The notes: generated from the letters alone by a model not told the origin. A DNA stretch of 64,000 nucleotides from Streptosporangium lutulentum (GCF_030811455.1 NZ_JAUSQU010000001.1:5580001-5644000); one strand, 5' to 3'. Counted from the stretch's first letter, positions 8,253-16,997 are shown. Translations and numbers: made by a program.

Positions 8253-8279
8253 TTTCACCCGATAAGCGAATGGGTGAAA
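8253..8279. promoter_or_regulatory. Inverted repeat TTTCACCC-N11-GGGTGAAA at the RpiR start
   Basis: Perfect 8-bp arms lie 3 to 30 bp upstream of the regulator's ATG, followed by AT-rich sequence (AATTATTCTTAA). The position suits autoregulation by the RpiR-type protein. The GGGTGAAAGG arm lies in the leader and may also affect ribosome access. Confidence 0.55.
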
Positions 8280-8401
8280 ATTATTCTTAACTTCGGCCGC
8301 CGTCAAGACGCAAACACAACGTCCTCCCATTTGACCGGCAACGCGCCGCATATGGTGCGCGATAGAGTTTGACCCGGTTCACCGTCACGCGTTAGGTGCC
8401 C

Positions 8402-9004
8402 ATGCTCGATCAGCGACTTCAGCCCGTCCCGCCGTACACCGCACTCGTCTTCGACTGCGACGGCACCCTCGTCGACACCTCCTCCGCCAACGAGAGCGCC
8501 TGGCGGACGGCTCTGGCCACCTGGCGGGTCGAACTGGATCCGGCCTGGTACCGCGCCCGCACCGGCCTGTCCGCCGACCGCCTGCTGGCCGAGCTGGAGA
8601 CCGAGACCGGCACCGAACTCGACTATCGGGCGGTTCAGGCCGCGGCACTGGACGCCTACCAGTGGCTGATCCACACCGTCACCCCGCACCGGCAGGTCAG
8701 CGCGATCGCCGAGGCCCACCGGGGCCGGGTGCCGATGGCGGTGGCCTCGGGAGGGTCCCGTCAGTCGGTGGAGGAGACCCTGCGCGTCACCGGCCTGCTC
8801 CCGCTCTTCGACACCGTGGTGACGAGAGACGACGTGCGGTACGGCAAGCCCGCCCCGGACGTCTACCTGCTCGCCGCCCGGCTCCTGGGCGTCGCCCCGC
8901 ACGCCTGCGTCGCCTACGAGGACACCGACGAGGGAGTGGGCGCCGCGCTCGCCGCCGGCATGACCGTCATCGACGTCCGCCCCTCACTCCAGGGAAGAAC
9001 GTGA
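8402..9004 (+). CDS. HAD-superfamily phosphatase/phosphoglucomutase-like protein
   Basis: The 200-residue protein is a HAD hydrolase with a subclass I cap. Motif I FDCDGTLVDT is at about 15-24 (nucleophile D17 and acid D19), motif II is VASGGS, motif III is the Lys of YGKPAPDVY, and motif IV is the ED pair of AYEDTDEG. The closest types are beta-phosphoglucomutase-like and fructose-1-phosphatase (YqaB-like) enzymes, so it probably dephosphorylates a sugar phosphate. It is transcribed away from the amino-sugar operon and may serve the same pathway, but that is inference. ATG 8402 is preferred because AGGTG precedes it; GTG 8396 is an alternative. Confidence 0.85.
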   Translation: MLDQRLQPVPPYTALVFDCDGTLVDTSSANESAWRTALATWRVELDPAWYRARTGLSADRLLAELETETGTELDYRAVQAAALDAYQWLIHTVTPHRQVSAIAEAHRGRVPMAVASGGSRQSVEETLRVTGLLPLFDTVVTRDDVRYGKPAPDVYLLAARLLGVAPHACVAYEDTDEGVGAALAAGMTVIDVRPSLQGRT

Positions 9005-9047
9005 ACGGGGTCCGTCCAGGCCGATGATCGTCTAGCATCTCCACTGC

Positions 9048-9063
9048 GTCTGAGCAATCAGAC
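9048..9063. promoter_or_regulatory. Inverted repeat GTCTGA-GCAA-TCAGAC before the methyltransferase ribosome site
   Basis: Six-base perfect arms around GCAA end five bases before the AGGAG ribosome site of the gene at 9080. It could be an operator or an mRNA hairpin near the ribosome site; the sequence alone does not decide. Confidence 0.35.
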
Positions 9064-9079
9064 AAAAAAGGAGAATGTC

Positions 9080-9889
9080 ATGACCGAGGAGCAGTTACCC
9101 CCGGGAGTCGACCCCACGATCCCGAGCGTGGCGCGCATGTACGACTACTACCTCGGCGGCAAGGACCATTTCGCCTCCGACCGCGCCGCGGCCGAGGAGT
9201 TCATCGAGGTCGTCCCGGGCATCCGGATGATGGCGCGGGCCAACCGCGACTTCCTCCGCAAGGCGGTGACCGAGCTCGCCGGCCAGGGCATCCGCCAGTT
9301 CCTCGACATCGGCTCGGGGCTGCCCACCCAGGAGAACGTCCATCAGGTCGTGCACCGGATCATCCCCGACGCGCAGGTCACCTATGTGGACAACGACCCG
9401 ATCGTCCTGGCCCACGGCCGGGCCCTGCTGATCGACAACCCCCACACCACCGTGGTCCAGGCGGACATGCGCGAGCCGAAGGCCCTGCTCGACCACCCCG
9501 AGGTGCGGGCGACCATCGACTTCGACCGGCCGGTGGCCCTGATCCTGCTGGCGATGCTGCACTTCGTCCCCAAGGACGACGACGCCGAGACCATCGTCGC
9601 CGCGGTGCGTGAGACGCTGTCGCCGGGCAGCCATCTGGTGCTGTCCCACGGCTTCGCCGGCCACGCCGGCCAGGAGACGCACGACAGGGCGCAGCAGGTC
9701 TACAGCTCCACCGCCACCGGCTCGCTCACCTCGCGCGGCCCCGCCCAGATCGCGGCCTACCTGGACGGGCTCGACGTGCTGCCCCCCGGGATCGTCCCGG
9801 TCGAGGCCTGGCGACCGGAGTTCGACGAGGACGTCACGATCGACTTCAACCAGCCGAGCATCCTCGGAGCCGTGGCCCGGGTCCCCTAG
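9080..9889 (+). CDS. SAM-dependent methyltransferase, DUF574 family
   Basis: The 269-residue protein belongs to the DUF574 (Methyltransf_19) family, which is greatly expanded in Streptosporangiaceae and Streptomyces. Diagnostic blocks are RMYDYYLGGKDHFASDR near residues 15-31, the SAM-binding FLDIGSGLPT at about 74-83 and YVDNDPIVLAHGRALL at about 100-115. The substrate is unknown for almost all members. An AGGAG ribosome site lies seven bases before ATG 9080, and an inverted repeat precedes it. It stands alone between the HAD gene and glnII. The family assignment is secure. Confidence 0.92.
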   Translation: MTEEQLPPGVDPTIPSVARMYDYYLGGKDHFASDRAAAEEFIEVVPGIRMMARANRDFLRKAVTELAGQGIRQFLDIGSGLPTQENVHQVVHRIIPDAQVTYVDNDPIVLAHGRALLIDNPHTTVVQADMREPKALLDHPEVRATIDFDRPVALILLAMLHFVPKDDDAETIVAAVRETLSPGSHLVLSHGFAGHAGQETHDRAQQVYSSTATGSLTSRGPAQIAAYLDGLDVLPPGIVPVEAWRPEFDEDVTIDFNQPSILGAVARVP

Positions 9890-10018
9890 CGTCCGGCCGC
9901 CCATCGCGTCCATCCGCCAGGTGATCGCCGCCGTCGGCCCGCGAACGACCAGCTCACAGCCCCAGAACACCGTTGTGCGTTATTTTCACGGAGCTTTCAC
10001 CTGCCCGAACGGCCCTGG

Positions 10019-10056
10019 GTAACATCCTGTTCACATACGGGCAACAGACGCGAAAT
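10019..10056 (+). promoter_or_regulatory. Candidate tandem GlnR box upstream of glnII
   Basis: Four half-sites are spaced exactly by six bases: GTAAC, TTCAC, GCAAC and GAAAT. This is the architecture of the actinobacterial GlnR box (gTnAC-n6-GaAAC repeated). The first half-site matches fully, the third and fourth differ by one base, and the second is poor. It ends 55 bp before the glnII start, which suits nitrogen control. Confidence 0.5.
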
Positions 10057-10111
10057 CGCGACTTGCGACTCTTGCTGTGCAGCAGCCCCTCCCTTCGCAA
10101 GGACTCCGTAG

Positions 10112-11125
10112 ATGAGCTTCAAGGCTGAATACATCTGGATCGACGGCACCAAGCCGACCGCCAAGCTTCGTTCGAAGACCAGGATCCTGGCCGACGGTGA
10201 GGAGCTCCCGATCTGGGGCTTCGACGGATCCAGCACCAACCAGGCCGACGGCTCCTCCTCGGACCGTGTGCTCAAGCCGGTCTTCACCTGCCCGGACCCG
10301 ATCCGCGGCGGCAGCAACGTGCTGGTGCTGTGCGAGGTGCTCGACACCGACATGACCCCGCACGCCAGCAACACCCGCGCCGCTCTCGTCGAGGTCGCCG
10401 AGAAGTTCGCCGACCAGGAGTCGTGGTTCGGCATCGAGCAGGAATACACCTTCTTCAAGGAGGGCCGCCCGCTCGGCTTCCCGAGCGGCGGCTTCCCCGC
10501 CCCGCAGGGTGGTTACTACTGCGGCGTCGGCGCCGACGAGGTCTTCGGCCGCGAGATCGTCGAAAAGCACCTCGACTACTGCCTGGCGGCCGGTCTGGCG
10601 ATCTCCGGCATCAACGCCGAGGTCATGCCCGGCCAGTGGGAGTTCCAGGTTGGCCCGGCGAGCCCGCTGGACGTCTCCGACCACATGTGGATCGCTCGCT
10701 GGCTGCTCTACCGCACCGCCGAGGACTTCAACGTCGCCGCCACGCTTGACGCCAAGCCGGTGAAGGGCGACTGGAACGGCGCCGGCGCGCACACCAACTT
10801 CTCCACCAAGGCGATGCGCGAGAGCTACGACCCGATCATCACCGCCTGCGAGGCCCTGGCCGCCAACGCCGCCGAGCACGTCAAGTCCTACGGCGCCGGC
10901 ATCGAGGACCGCCTGACCGGCCAGCACGAGACCGCCCCCTGGAGCGAGTTCAGCTACGGCGTCTCCGACCGCGGCGCCTCGGTCCGCATCCCGTGGCAGG
11001 TCGAGGTCGAGAAGAAGGGCTACATCGAGGACCGTCGCCCGAACGCCAACGTCGACCCCTACCTGGTGACCCGTCTCATCGTGGACACCTGCTGCACCGC
11101 CCTGGCGAAGGCCGGTCAGGTCTGA
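10112..11125 (+). CDS. glnII: Glutamine synthetase, eukaryote-type (GlnII)
   Basis: The enzyme makes glutamine from glutamate, ammonia and ATP in the cytoplasm. At 337 residues it has the short GSII length, well below GSI (about 470). Diagnostic motifs are WGFDGSST (about 33-40), the catalytic FGIEQEYTFF (about 108-117), PGQWEFQVGP (about 173-182), NGAGAHTNFS (about 225-234) and RGASVRIPW (about 289-297). An AAGGA site lies before ATG 10112. A GlnR-type box upstream and a strong terminator just downstream suggest a single-gene, nitrogen-regulated unit. GSII lacks the adenylylation loop of GSI, so control would be mostly transcriptional. Confidence 0.97.
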   Translation: MSFKAEYIWIDGTKPTAKLRSKTRILADGEELPIWGFDGSSTNQADGSSSDRVLKPVFTCPDPIRGGSNVLVLCEVLDTDMTPHASNTRAALVEVAEKFADQESWFGIEQEYTFFKEGRPLGFPSGGFPAPQGGYYCGVGADEVFGREIVEKHLDYCLAAGLAISGINAEVMPGQWEFQVGPASPLDVSDHMWIARWLLYRTAEDFNVAATLDAKPVKGDWNGAGAHTNFSTKAMRESYDPIITACEALAANAAEHVKSYGAGIEDRLTGQHETAPWSEFSYGVSDRGASVRIPWQVEVEKKGYIEDRRPNANVDPYLVTRLIVDTCCTALAKAGQV

Positions 11126-11151
11126 CCCACCCCACGGCGAGGCCCTGCGCG

Positions 11152-11187
11152 AGGCCGCGAACATCCTGCCGGGGGTGTTCGCGGCCT
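11152..11187 (+). terminator. Terminator of glnII
   Basis: A perfect 12-bp stem, AGGCCGCGAACA with TGTTCGCGGCCT, closes a 12-base loop 27 bp after the glnII stop and is followed by TTTC. Confidence 0.75.
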
Positions 11188-11518
11188 TTCGCGCTCCTAT
11201 CGTCTGAGTTCACGTCTATTGAACCTGATTCGGTTTATGCGAAAACCGGAAAACGCCAGGCTCGACCGACCACCGCATCGATCTTCACGTCCCGAAGAGG
11301 CTTCTCACCTGCCGCTATCGGGGCGGGCGACCTCCGGCCCGGCCTGTTCGGCGGAATCAACCGCGGCGGGGAAGCGATTTCCAGCCGGATGACCAGGACA
11401 TCTCTCACCGTTCTTGGCGGCGCGTTCACGGCCCGCGACCTGATATGACGCAAATTAAGTCAAATCAGGTGCTTTAGGACAGCACTAAACAGCTACCGCG
11501 AGCCGTACCATAACTGCG
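11188..11518. other. Intergenic region before the TrmB-type gene
   Basis: No gene is apparent. Near the right end, an AT-rich patch carries TGAC-N9-GTCA (11446-11462), about 57 bp before the start at 11519, which could be an operator of the TrmB-type regulator. The rest shows nothing recognisable. Confidence 0.4.
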
Positions 11519-12388
11519 ATGCGGGACGTGGTGGAGCAGTTGCAGCGCCTGGGCATGTCGGGTTACGAGGCCAAGGCCTACATCACCCTGGTCGGCGCCG
11601 GAAAGCCACTCAACGGCTACGAGGTCGCCAAACGTTCCGGCGTGCCGCGCAGCACGGTCTACGAGACGCTGGGCAAGCTGGTGTCCAAGGGCGCCGCCTA
11701 CGAGCTGCACGGCTCCGACGACGCCACCGACTACCTGCCGCTGCCGCCCAGATCGCTGCTGGAGCGCATGCGCCGGGAGTTCGACGACTCGGTCGAGTCC
11801 CTGGAGTCCTCGCTTCCCACGATCATGGCGCCGCCCGAGGCCCACCTGACCCACAACCTCAAGGACGCGAGGGCCCTGCTCACCCGGGCCGAGGACGTGG
11901 TGGCCGGATCACGAACCGACCTGTTCCTGTCGATCTGGCCGCAGGAGATGGAGCGGCTGTCCCCCCTGGCCAAGCGGGCGGTCGAGCGCGGGGTCGACAC
12001 CTCGGTGATGCACTTCGGACCCACCGCGGACCCGGTCGGGCACCTGTACGAGCACCGGTTCCCTCCCCCCGCGGTAGCCCTGGAGAGCCTGGGCTACCGC
12101 CTCCTGGTCATCGTCGGCGACCGGCGGGAGACCCTGATCGGCGGGTTCGTGGACGACTCCGCCTGGGGCGTCTACACCGAGGATCCGGCCGTGGTCATGA
12201 TGGCGGCGGAATACATCAGGAACGACATCGCCATGGAGATCATCGCCGACCGGGTCGGGCACGACTCTTTACGCGAGATCTGGGCCGCCGACCCCGAGCT
12301 CAGGCGCCTGCGCACCGGCCACGGCCGCCCGGCCGCCCTTCTCCGTGCCGTCGGGGGGCCGGATCTTAACCTGCCGCTCACCTACTGA
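11519..12388 (+). CDS. TrmB family transcriptional regulator
   Basis: The 289-residue protein has an N-terminal TrmB winged helix (about 1-75, with LGMSGYEAKAYITL and SGVPRSTVYETLGKLVSKG), a helical linker, and a C-terminal TrmB effector-binding domain resembling a phospholipase-D fold. Family members sense sugars in archaea; bacterial ligands are mostly unknown. It ends 71 bp before the redox/signalling operon, in the same direction, so it may control that operon or be cotranscribed with it. No clear ribosome site is seen before ATG 11519, so leaderless translation is possible. The DNA-binding call is secure. Confidence 0.85.
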   Translation: MRDVVEQLQRLGMSGYEAKAYITLVGAGKPLNGYEVAKRSGVPRSTVYETLGKLVSKGAAYELHGSDDATDYLPLPPRSLLERMRREFDDSVESLESSLPTIMAPPEAHLTHNLKDARALLTRAEDVVAGSRTDLFLSIWPQEMERLSPLAKRAVERGVDTSVMHFGPTADPVGHLYEHRFPPPAVALESLGYRLLVIVGDRRETLIGGFVDDSAWGVYTEDPAVVMMAAEYIRNDIAMEIIADRVGHDSLREIWAADPELRRLRTGHGRPAALLRAVGGPDLNLPLTY

Positions 12389-12459
12389 TGGCAGGATTGC
12401 TGGAAAATAGATATGACATTCTTCGAGGGAGATTGTCGCCATTTTGGGGGAGACAGCGT

Positions 12460-14124
12460 ATGGATAAGCCGGTCATCATGACGATCGACGATGATCCGGG
12501 CGTCTCGCGTTCCGTGGCACGCGATCTCCGGCGCCGCTATGGACAGTCCTATCGCGTCGTCCGGGCCGACACCGCTGCCGACGGGATCGCGAGCGTCCGT
12601 GAGCTGCGGTTGCGTGGCGACGACATCGCGGCGTTCCTCGCCGACTACCGCATGCCGCAGATGAACGGCGTGGAGTTCCTGGAGCAGGCCATGGACCTGT
12701 ATCCGTACGCCCGCCGCGTTCTGCTCACCGCCTACGCCGACACCGAGGCCGCGATCCAGGCGATCAACGTGGTGGACCTCGATCACTACCTGCTGAAGCC
12801 GTGGGACCCGCCGGAGGAGAAGTTCTACCCCGTGCTGGACGCCCAGCTCGAAGCCTGGCAGCGGACGGATCGGCGCGAGACCGACGAGCTGCGGGTGGTG
12901 GGCGCTCGCTGGTCGTCACGGTCCTACAAGGTCCGTGACTTCCTGGCCCGCAACCAGGTGCCCTACCGCTGGCTGCTGGCCGACACCCCCGAGGGCGGCG
13001 AGCTGCTCGCCGCTGCCGGCGAGGTGAGCGACATCAGCCCGGCCAAGCTGCCGCTGGTCATCACCGCGGAGGGCAGGAAGCTCGTCGCGCCGAACACCTC
13101 CGAGCTGGCCGAGGCCGTCGGCCTGTCCACCGCTCCGGCCACCGACTTCTACGACCTGATCGTCATCGGCGGCGGCCCCAGCGGGCTGGGCGCGGCGGTC
13201 TACGGCGCCTCCGAGGGGCTGAGCACCGTGATGGTCGAGCAGCACGCCTCGGGTGGGCAGGCCGGTCAGAGCTCCCGCATCGAGAACTACCTGGGCTTCC
13301 CCGACGGCGTCTCCGGCTCCCAGCTCGCCGACCGCGCCCGCCGCCAGGCCCTGAAGTTCGGCGCGGAGCTGCTCACCGCCCGCAAGGTCACCAGCCTGGA
13401 GGTCAAGGGCCAGACCAAGGTGGTCGGTTTCGCCGACGGCGGCAGCATCGCCGCGCACACCGTCATCCTGGCCACCGGCGTCTCCTACCGGAGGCTGAAC
13501 GCCCCCGGTCTCGACGACTTCATCGGCAGCGGCTGCTACTACGGAGCGGCCATGATCGAGGCGTCCGAGTGCCGCGACCGCGAGGTCTACATCGTCGGCG
13601 CGGCCAACTCCGCCGGACAGGGCGCGGTCTACCTGTCGGGGTTCGCCAGCAAGGTGCACCTGATCGTCAGGAGCGACGGGCTGGAGAGGACCATGTCGCA
13701 CTACCTGATCGAGCAGATCGCGCAGATCCCGAACATCGAGGTGCACACCGAGACCCAGGTGATCGGCGCGGAGGGCGAGGGGCACCTGCAGCAGATCACG
13801 CTGAAGGGCCCGAACGGCGAGCAGACGAGAGAGGCCGAGTGGCTGTTCGTCTTCATCGGCGCCCAGCCGTTCACCGACTGGCTCGGCGACACGGTCGAGC
13901 GCGACGCCAAGGGCTTCGTCCTCACCGGGCCCGACCTGACCGCCACGGAGAACCGCCCCCGCAACTGGCCGCTCCGGCGCGAGCCGTACCATCTGGAGAC
14001 CAACGTGCCGGGCGTGTTCGCCGCCGGGGACGTCCGGGCCGACTCGATCAAGCGGGTCGCCTCGGCGGTCGGCGAGGGCGCGATGGCCGTGGCGCTCGTC
14101 CACCGCTACCTGGAGAAGACATGA
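12460..14124 (+). CDS. Response-regulator receiver / glutaredoxin-like / thioredoxin-reductase-like fusion flavoprotein
   Basis: The 554-residue protein has three parts. Residues 1-130 are a complete receiver: acidic D10-D12, phosphoacceptor D62 in LADYRMP, T90 and K113. Residues 143-225 look like a glutaredoxin/thioredoxin fold, but with W-S-S-R-S where a redox CxxC would be. Residues 230-554 are a two-dinucleotide-fold flavoprotein: GGGPSG for FAD at 237-242, YIVGAANSAGQGA for NAD(P)H, and VFAAGDVR near the end. The thioredoxin-reductase CxxC is absent (GCYYGAAM at 358-365 occupies its place). So it is not an ordinary thioredoxin reductase; its oxidant is unknown. A GGGGGAG site supports start 12460. 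Its stop overlaps the kinase start (ATGA), so the receiver is very probably that kinase's target. Confidence 0.9.
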   Translation: MDKPVIMTIDDDPGVSRSVARDLRRRYGQSYRVVRADTAADGIASVRELRLRGDDIAAFLADYRMPQMNGVEFLEQAMDLYPYARRVLLTAYADTEAAIQAINVVDLDHYLLKPWDPPEEKFYPVLDAQLEAWQRTDRRETDELRVVGARWSSRSYKVRDFLARNQVPYRWLLADTPEGGELLAAAGEVSDISPAKLPLVITAEGRKLVAPNTSELAEAVGLSTAPATDFYDLIVIGGGPSGLGAAVYGASEGLSTVMVEQHASGGQAGQSSRIENYLGFPDGVSGSQLADRARRQALKFGAELLTARKVTSLEVKGQTKVVGFADGGSIAAHTVILATGVSYRRLNAPGLDDFIGSGCYYGAAMIEASECRDREVYIVGAANSAGQGAVYLSGFASKVHLIVRSDGLERTMSHYLIEQIAQIPNIEVHTETQVIGAEGEGHLQQITLKGPNGEQTREAEWLFVFIGAQPFTDWLGDTVERDAKGFVLTGPDLTATENRPRNWPLRREPYHLETNVPGVFAAGDVRADSIKRVASAVGEGAMAVALVHRYLEKT

Positions 14125-15590
14125 CGGAACAAGACAACGTCTCCGGCGGCCGGGTCGGCCAGGGGGGTCGCGCGATCGGCAAGGACGTGCTCAAGGGGCT
14201 GTTCCTCTTCGAGAAGCTCGACGACGAGAAGCTCGCGTTGCTCGCCGGTTACGGCACCGAGCAGGACTTCGACGCGGGCGAGCGGATCGTGAAGCAGGGC
14301 GACCCCGCCGAATTCTTCGTCGTCCTCATCGAGGGCGAGGTCATGATGACCGTCGAGACCCCCGCCGGGCCGATCGCGATGAGTCCCACCTCCCAGCCCG
14401 GGGTCTACGGCGGGGCCTTCTCCGCCTACCTGGAGGAGCGCTCGCCGCAGACCTACGCCCACTCGCTGCAGGCGACCAAGCCCTCACGGTTCTTCGTCCT
14501 CCCGGCCGAGATATACGGCCAGGTCATCAACGAGTGGTTCCCGATGGCGGTGCACCTGCTCGACGGCGCGCGCATCGGCGGGATGGCGCAGCGCGAGCTC
14601 ATCGACCGGCGGCAGCGGCTGACCGCGCTCGGCACGATCACCGCCGGGCTCACCCACGAGCTCAACAACCCGGCGGCGGCGGCCGTACGGGCGGTGGGCG
14701 AGCTGCGGGACAAGGTGAAGTCGGCACGGGAGGAGCTCGCCGGCCTGATCGAGGCGGGCATCGAGCCCACCCGGCTGCGCACGCTGATCGACCTGCAGGA
14801 GAAGTGCACGAAGAGCGCCTCGGACGCCCCCGGACGATCCCCGCTGGAAATCTCCGACGCCGAGGACGAACTGTCCGACGCGCTGGAGGAGGCCGGGGTG
14901 GAGGACGCCTGGGAGCTCGCACCGCCGCTGGTGGGCGCGAGGTTCGCCCTCGGCGACCTGGACGACGTCCGCACCACGGTCGGGGAAGAGCACCTGAACG
15001 GCGCGATGCACTGGCTCGCCGACGCCACCGAGATCTCCCAGATGCTGAACGAGGTGACCGACGCGACCGAGCGGATCTCCTCGCTGATCGCCTCCGCCAA
15101 GCAGTACTCCCAGATGGACCGCACGCCGTACCAGACGGTGGACGTGCGGGAACTGCTGGACAGCACGCTCACCATGTTCCGGGGCAAGATCCCGCCGGGG
15201 ATCAGCGTGGTCACCGACTACGACCCCGAGCTGCCGCCGATCCCCGCCTACGCCGGGGAGCTCAACCAGGTGTGGACGAACCTGATCCACAACGCCCTGG
15301 ACGCGATGGCCGGCACCGGCAGGCTCACCGTCCGCACGGCCGTCGAACACGACACGGTCGCGCTGATCGAGATCGGCGACACCGGCCCCGGCGTGCCCGA
15401 GAGCCTGCGCGAGCGGATCTTCGAGCCGTTCTTCACCACCAAGTCGGTCGGCGAGGGCACGGGGCTGGGCCTGGACATCTCCTACCGCATCGTCGCCGGT
15501 CGTCACGGCGGTGACCTGCGGGTGGAATCGGAACCGGGGAACACCCGCTTCCAGGTACGGCTGCCGCTGGTCGAGGCGCCGGCAACCTGA
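14121..15590 (+). CDS. Histidine kinase with N-terminal cyclic-nucleotide-binding domain
   Basis: The 489-residue soluble protein starts with a CRP/cNMP-binding fold (about 25-145, with GERIVKQGDPAEFFVVLIEGEV split over two strands). A coiled HisKA-like dimerisation helix follows, with phosphoacceptor H179 in LTHELNNP, then a long helical insert (about 190-310). The C-terminal HATPase has an N-box LNQVWTNLIHNALD, G1 DTGPGVPE and G2 GEGTGLGL. No membrane segment is seen, so it senses a cytoplasmic signal. It overlaps the flavoprotein-receiver fusion by four bases, so the two form a two-component pair with a redox-enzyme output. The cNMP ligand is not confirmed: the classical phosphate-binding RxxA is not evident. 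Confidence 0.9.
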   Translation: MTEQDNVSGGRVGQGGRAIGKDVLKGLFLFEKLDDEKLALLAGYGTEQDFDAGERIVKQGDPAEFFVVLIEGEVMMTVETPAGPIAMSPTSQPGVYGGAFSAYLEERSPQTYAHSLQATKPSRFFVLPAEIYGQVINEWFPMAVHLLDGARIGGMAQRELIDRRQRLTALGTITAGLTHELNNPAAAAVRAVGELRDKVKSAREELAGLIEAGIEPTRLRTLIDLQEKCTKSASDAPGRSPLEISDAEDELSDALEEAGVEDAWELAPPLVGARFALGDLDDVRTTVGEEHLNGAMHWLADATEISQMLNEVTDATERISSLIASAKQYSQMDRTPYQTVDVRELLDSTLTMFRGKIPPGISVVTDYDPELPPIPAYAGELNQVWTNLIHNALDAMAGTGRLTVRTAVEHDTVALIEIGDTGPGVPESLRERIFEPFFTTKSVGEGTGLGLDISYRIVAGRHGGDLRVESEPGNTRFQVRLPLVEAPAT

Positions 15591-15686
15591 GAAGGCCCCG
15601 CCGTCCGGTGGGCGGGACGGTTTCCCCGCCGGGGCTCACGCGTGGCGCGTGTGCGACCTGCGGGCCACGCCACCCCGGAGGGCGCT

Positions 15687-15737
15687 CCGCGTCCCGTCCG
15701 CGGGCGCCCTTTCCCGGCGCCCGCGGACGGGACGCGG
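15687..15737. terminator. Bidirectional terminator with 22-bp perfect stem
   Basis: Arms 15687-15708 and 15716-15737 are perfectly complementary over 22 bp with a 7-base loop. It sits between the convergent histidine kinase and peptidase genes and can serve both. Confidence 0.85.
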
Positions 15738-15740
15738 ACG

Positions 15741-16997
15741 TCAGCCGTGAACGCCGTCGATCATGCCCATCAGGCGGGCGAGGACCTTGCCGTCGGAGAC
15801 GCGGACGCCGTCGTGCTCCCACTCGTTGGTCACCCAGGCCCGCACGTTGCCGACCCTGCGGGCGGTCTCCATGGACAACCCCTCGTCGACGTACATGTCG
15901 TCGTAGTAGACGGCGGCGGCCACCGGAACCCGGTTGGCGGCCAGCCGCACCGGATCGTAGAGATCCGGCCAGCCGGAGTCGGCGGCGATGATCTCGGCGG
16001 CGCCCTTGAAAGGACGGAGGGCCGCGATCTCGTCGAACATCCAGGGGTAGATCATCTCGCCGGTGGGCAGCAACGGCTCGGCGTCCTCGTGGAACTCCCC
16101 GGGCAGCAGCCGGTGGGCCGCCCACCCGGTGGCGGCGCCCTGGGCGTAGATCGACTCGTGCAGGACCGCGTAGAGGGGGTTGCCGACGAAGCCGGTGGCC
16201 ATCATGACCTCGTACAGGAACAGGTCGGAGAGTTTCCCTCCGGTCCACGCCTCGTCGAGCACCCAGTGCAGGTATCCGGCTCCGTCGCTCATCCCCAGGC
16301 ACATGCCCATGCTCTGCAGGCGGCGCACGGTCAGCAGGTCGCCGTCCGGAAGCAGGACCTTCTCGCGGCGCAGGTGGTCGGCGATCTCCTTCAGGCGTCC
16401 CGCGTCCGCGGGGTGGCGGGCGAAGTAGCGGTCCGCCTTGGCGCGGACCCGGGGATAGGTGCGGGAGTAGACGTCGGCGGCGGTGGCGTCGAGCCCGGCC
16501 AGGCCTCCGGTCACGTAACAGGCCTTGAGACCCTCGGGAGCCCGGGAGAGATAGGTCAGCGTGATGAACCCGCCGTAGCTCTGCCCGAGGGTCTCCCATG
16601 GGCGGTCACCGCAGAGCTCACGCCGGATCAGCTCGGCGTCGGCCACGATCGAGTCGGCGCGGAAACGCTTGAGGTGGGCGGCGCGCTCGGCGTCCGTGCC
16701 GGTCACCGTCTTGGCGGTGAGAGGAGTGCTGCGACCGGTCCCCCGCTGATCGAGCAGAAGCACCCGGTGGGTCTTCAGCGCGTGTCCCAGCCAGCCGGCG
16801 GCCTCGGTCGGCCTCGGTGACTTGCCGCCCGGACCGCCCTGCAGGAAGACCAGCCACGGCAGGTCCTCGCCCTGCCTGGCCGGATCCACCGCCTCCCTGG
16901 CGAAGACCTCGATCGTCGTACCGTCCGGATCGGCGTGGTCGAGGGGAACGGTGAACACGTGGTCGGTGAGCGCCACACCGGGCAGAAGGACAGTCAC
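15741..16997 (-). CDS. Alpha/beta-fold hydrolase, proline iminopeptidase-like (S33)
   Basis: The 418-residue protein is an S33-family hydrolase. The oxyanion motif LQGGPGG is at about 52-58, DQRGTGRS at about 82-89, the nucleophile elbow GQSYGG at about 138-143, and the acid and His lie in the C-terminal third (an NEWEHDG stretch carries the likely His). Proline iminopeptidases remove N-terminal proline from peptides. No signal peptide is present, so it is probably cytoplasmic. Start 16997 is GTG with a weak ribosome site. It is transcribed towards the kinase operon and shares its terminator. Confidence 0.88.
   Translation of the reverse strand: MTVLLPGVALTDHVFTVPLDHADPDGTTIEVFAREAVDPARQGEDLPWLVFLQGGPGGKSPRPTEAAGWLGHALKTHRVLLLDQRGTGRSTPLTAKTVTGTDAERAAHLKRFRADSIVADAELIRRELCGDRPWETLGQSYGGFITLTYLSRAPEGLKACYVTGGLAGLDATAADVYSRTYPRVRAKADRYFARHPADAGRLKEIADHLRREKVLLPDGDLLTVRRLQSMGMCLGMSDGAGYLHWVLDEAWTGGKLSDLFLYEVMMATGFVGNPLYAVLHESIYAQGAATGWAAHRLLPGEFHEDAEPLLPTGEMIYPWMFDEIAALRPFKGAAEIIAADSGWPDLYDPVRLAANRVPVAAAVYYDDMYVDEGLSMETARRVGNVRAWVTNEWEHDGVRVSDGKVLARLMGMIDGVHG

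Noticed and set aside
13569..15590. Long upstream extension of the histidine kinase frame
   Set aside because: The extension is in another gene's frame and Arg/Gly-rich; the kinase starts at 14121 with an ATGA overlap.
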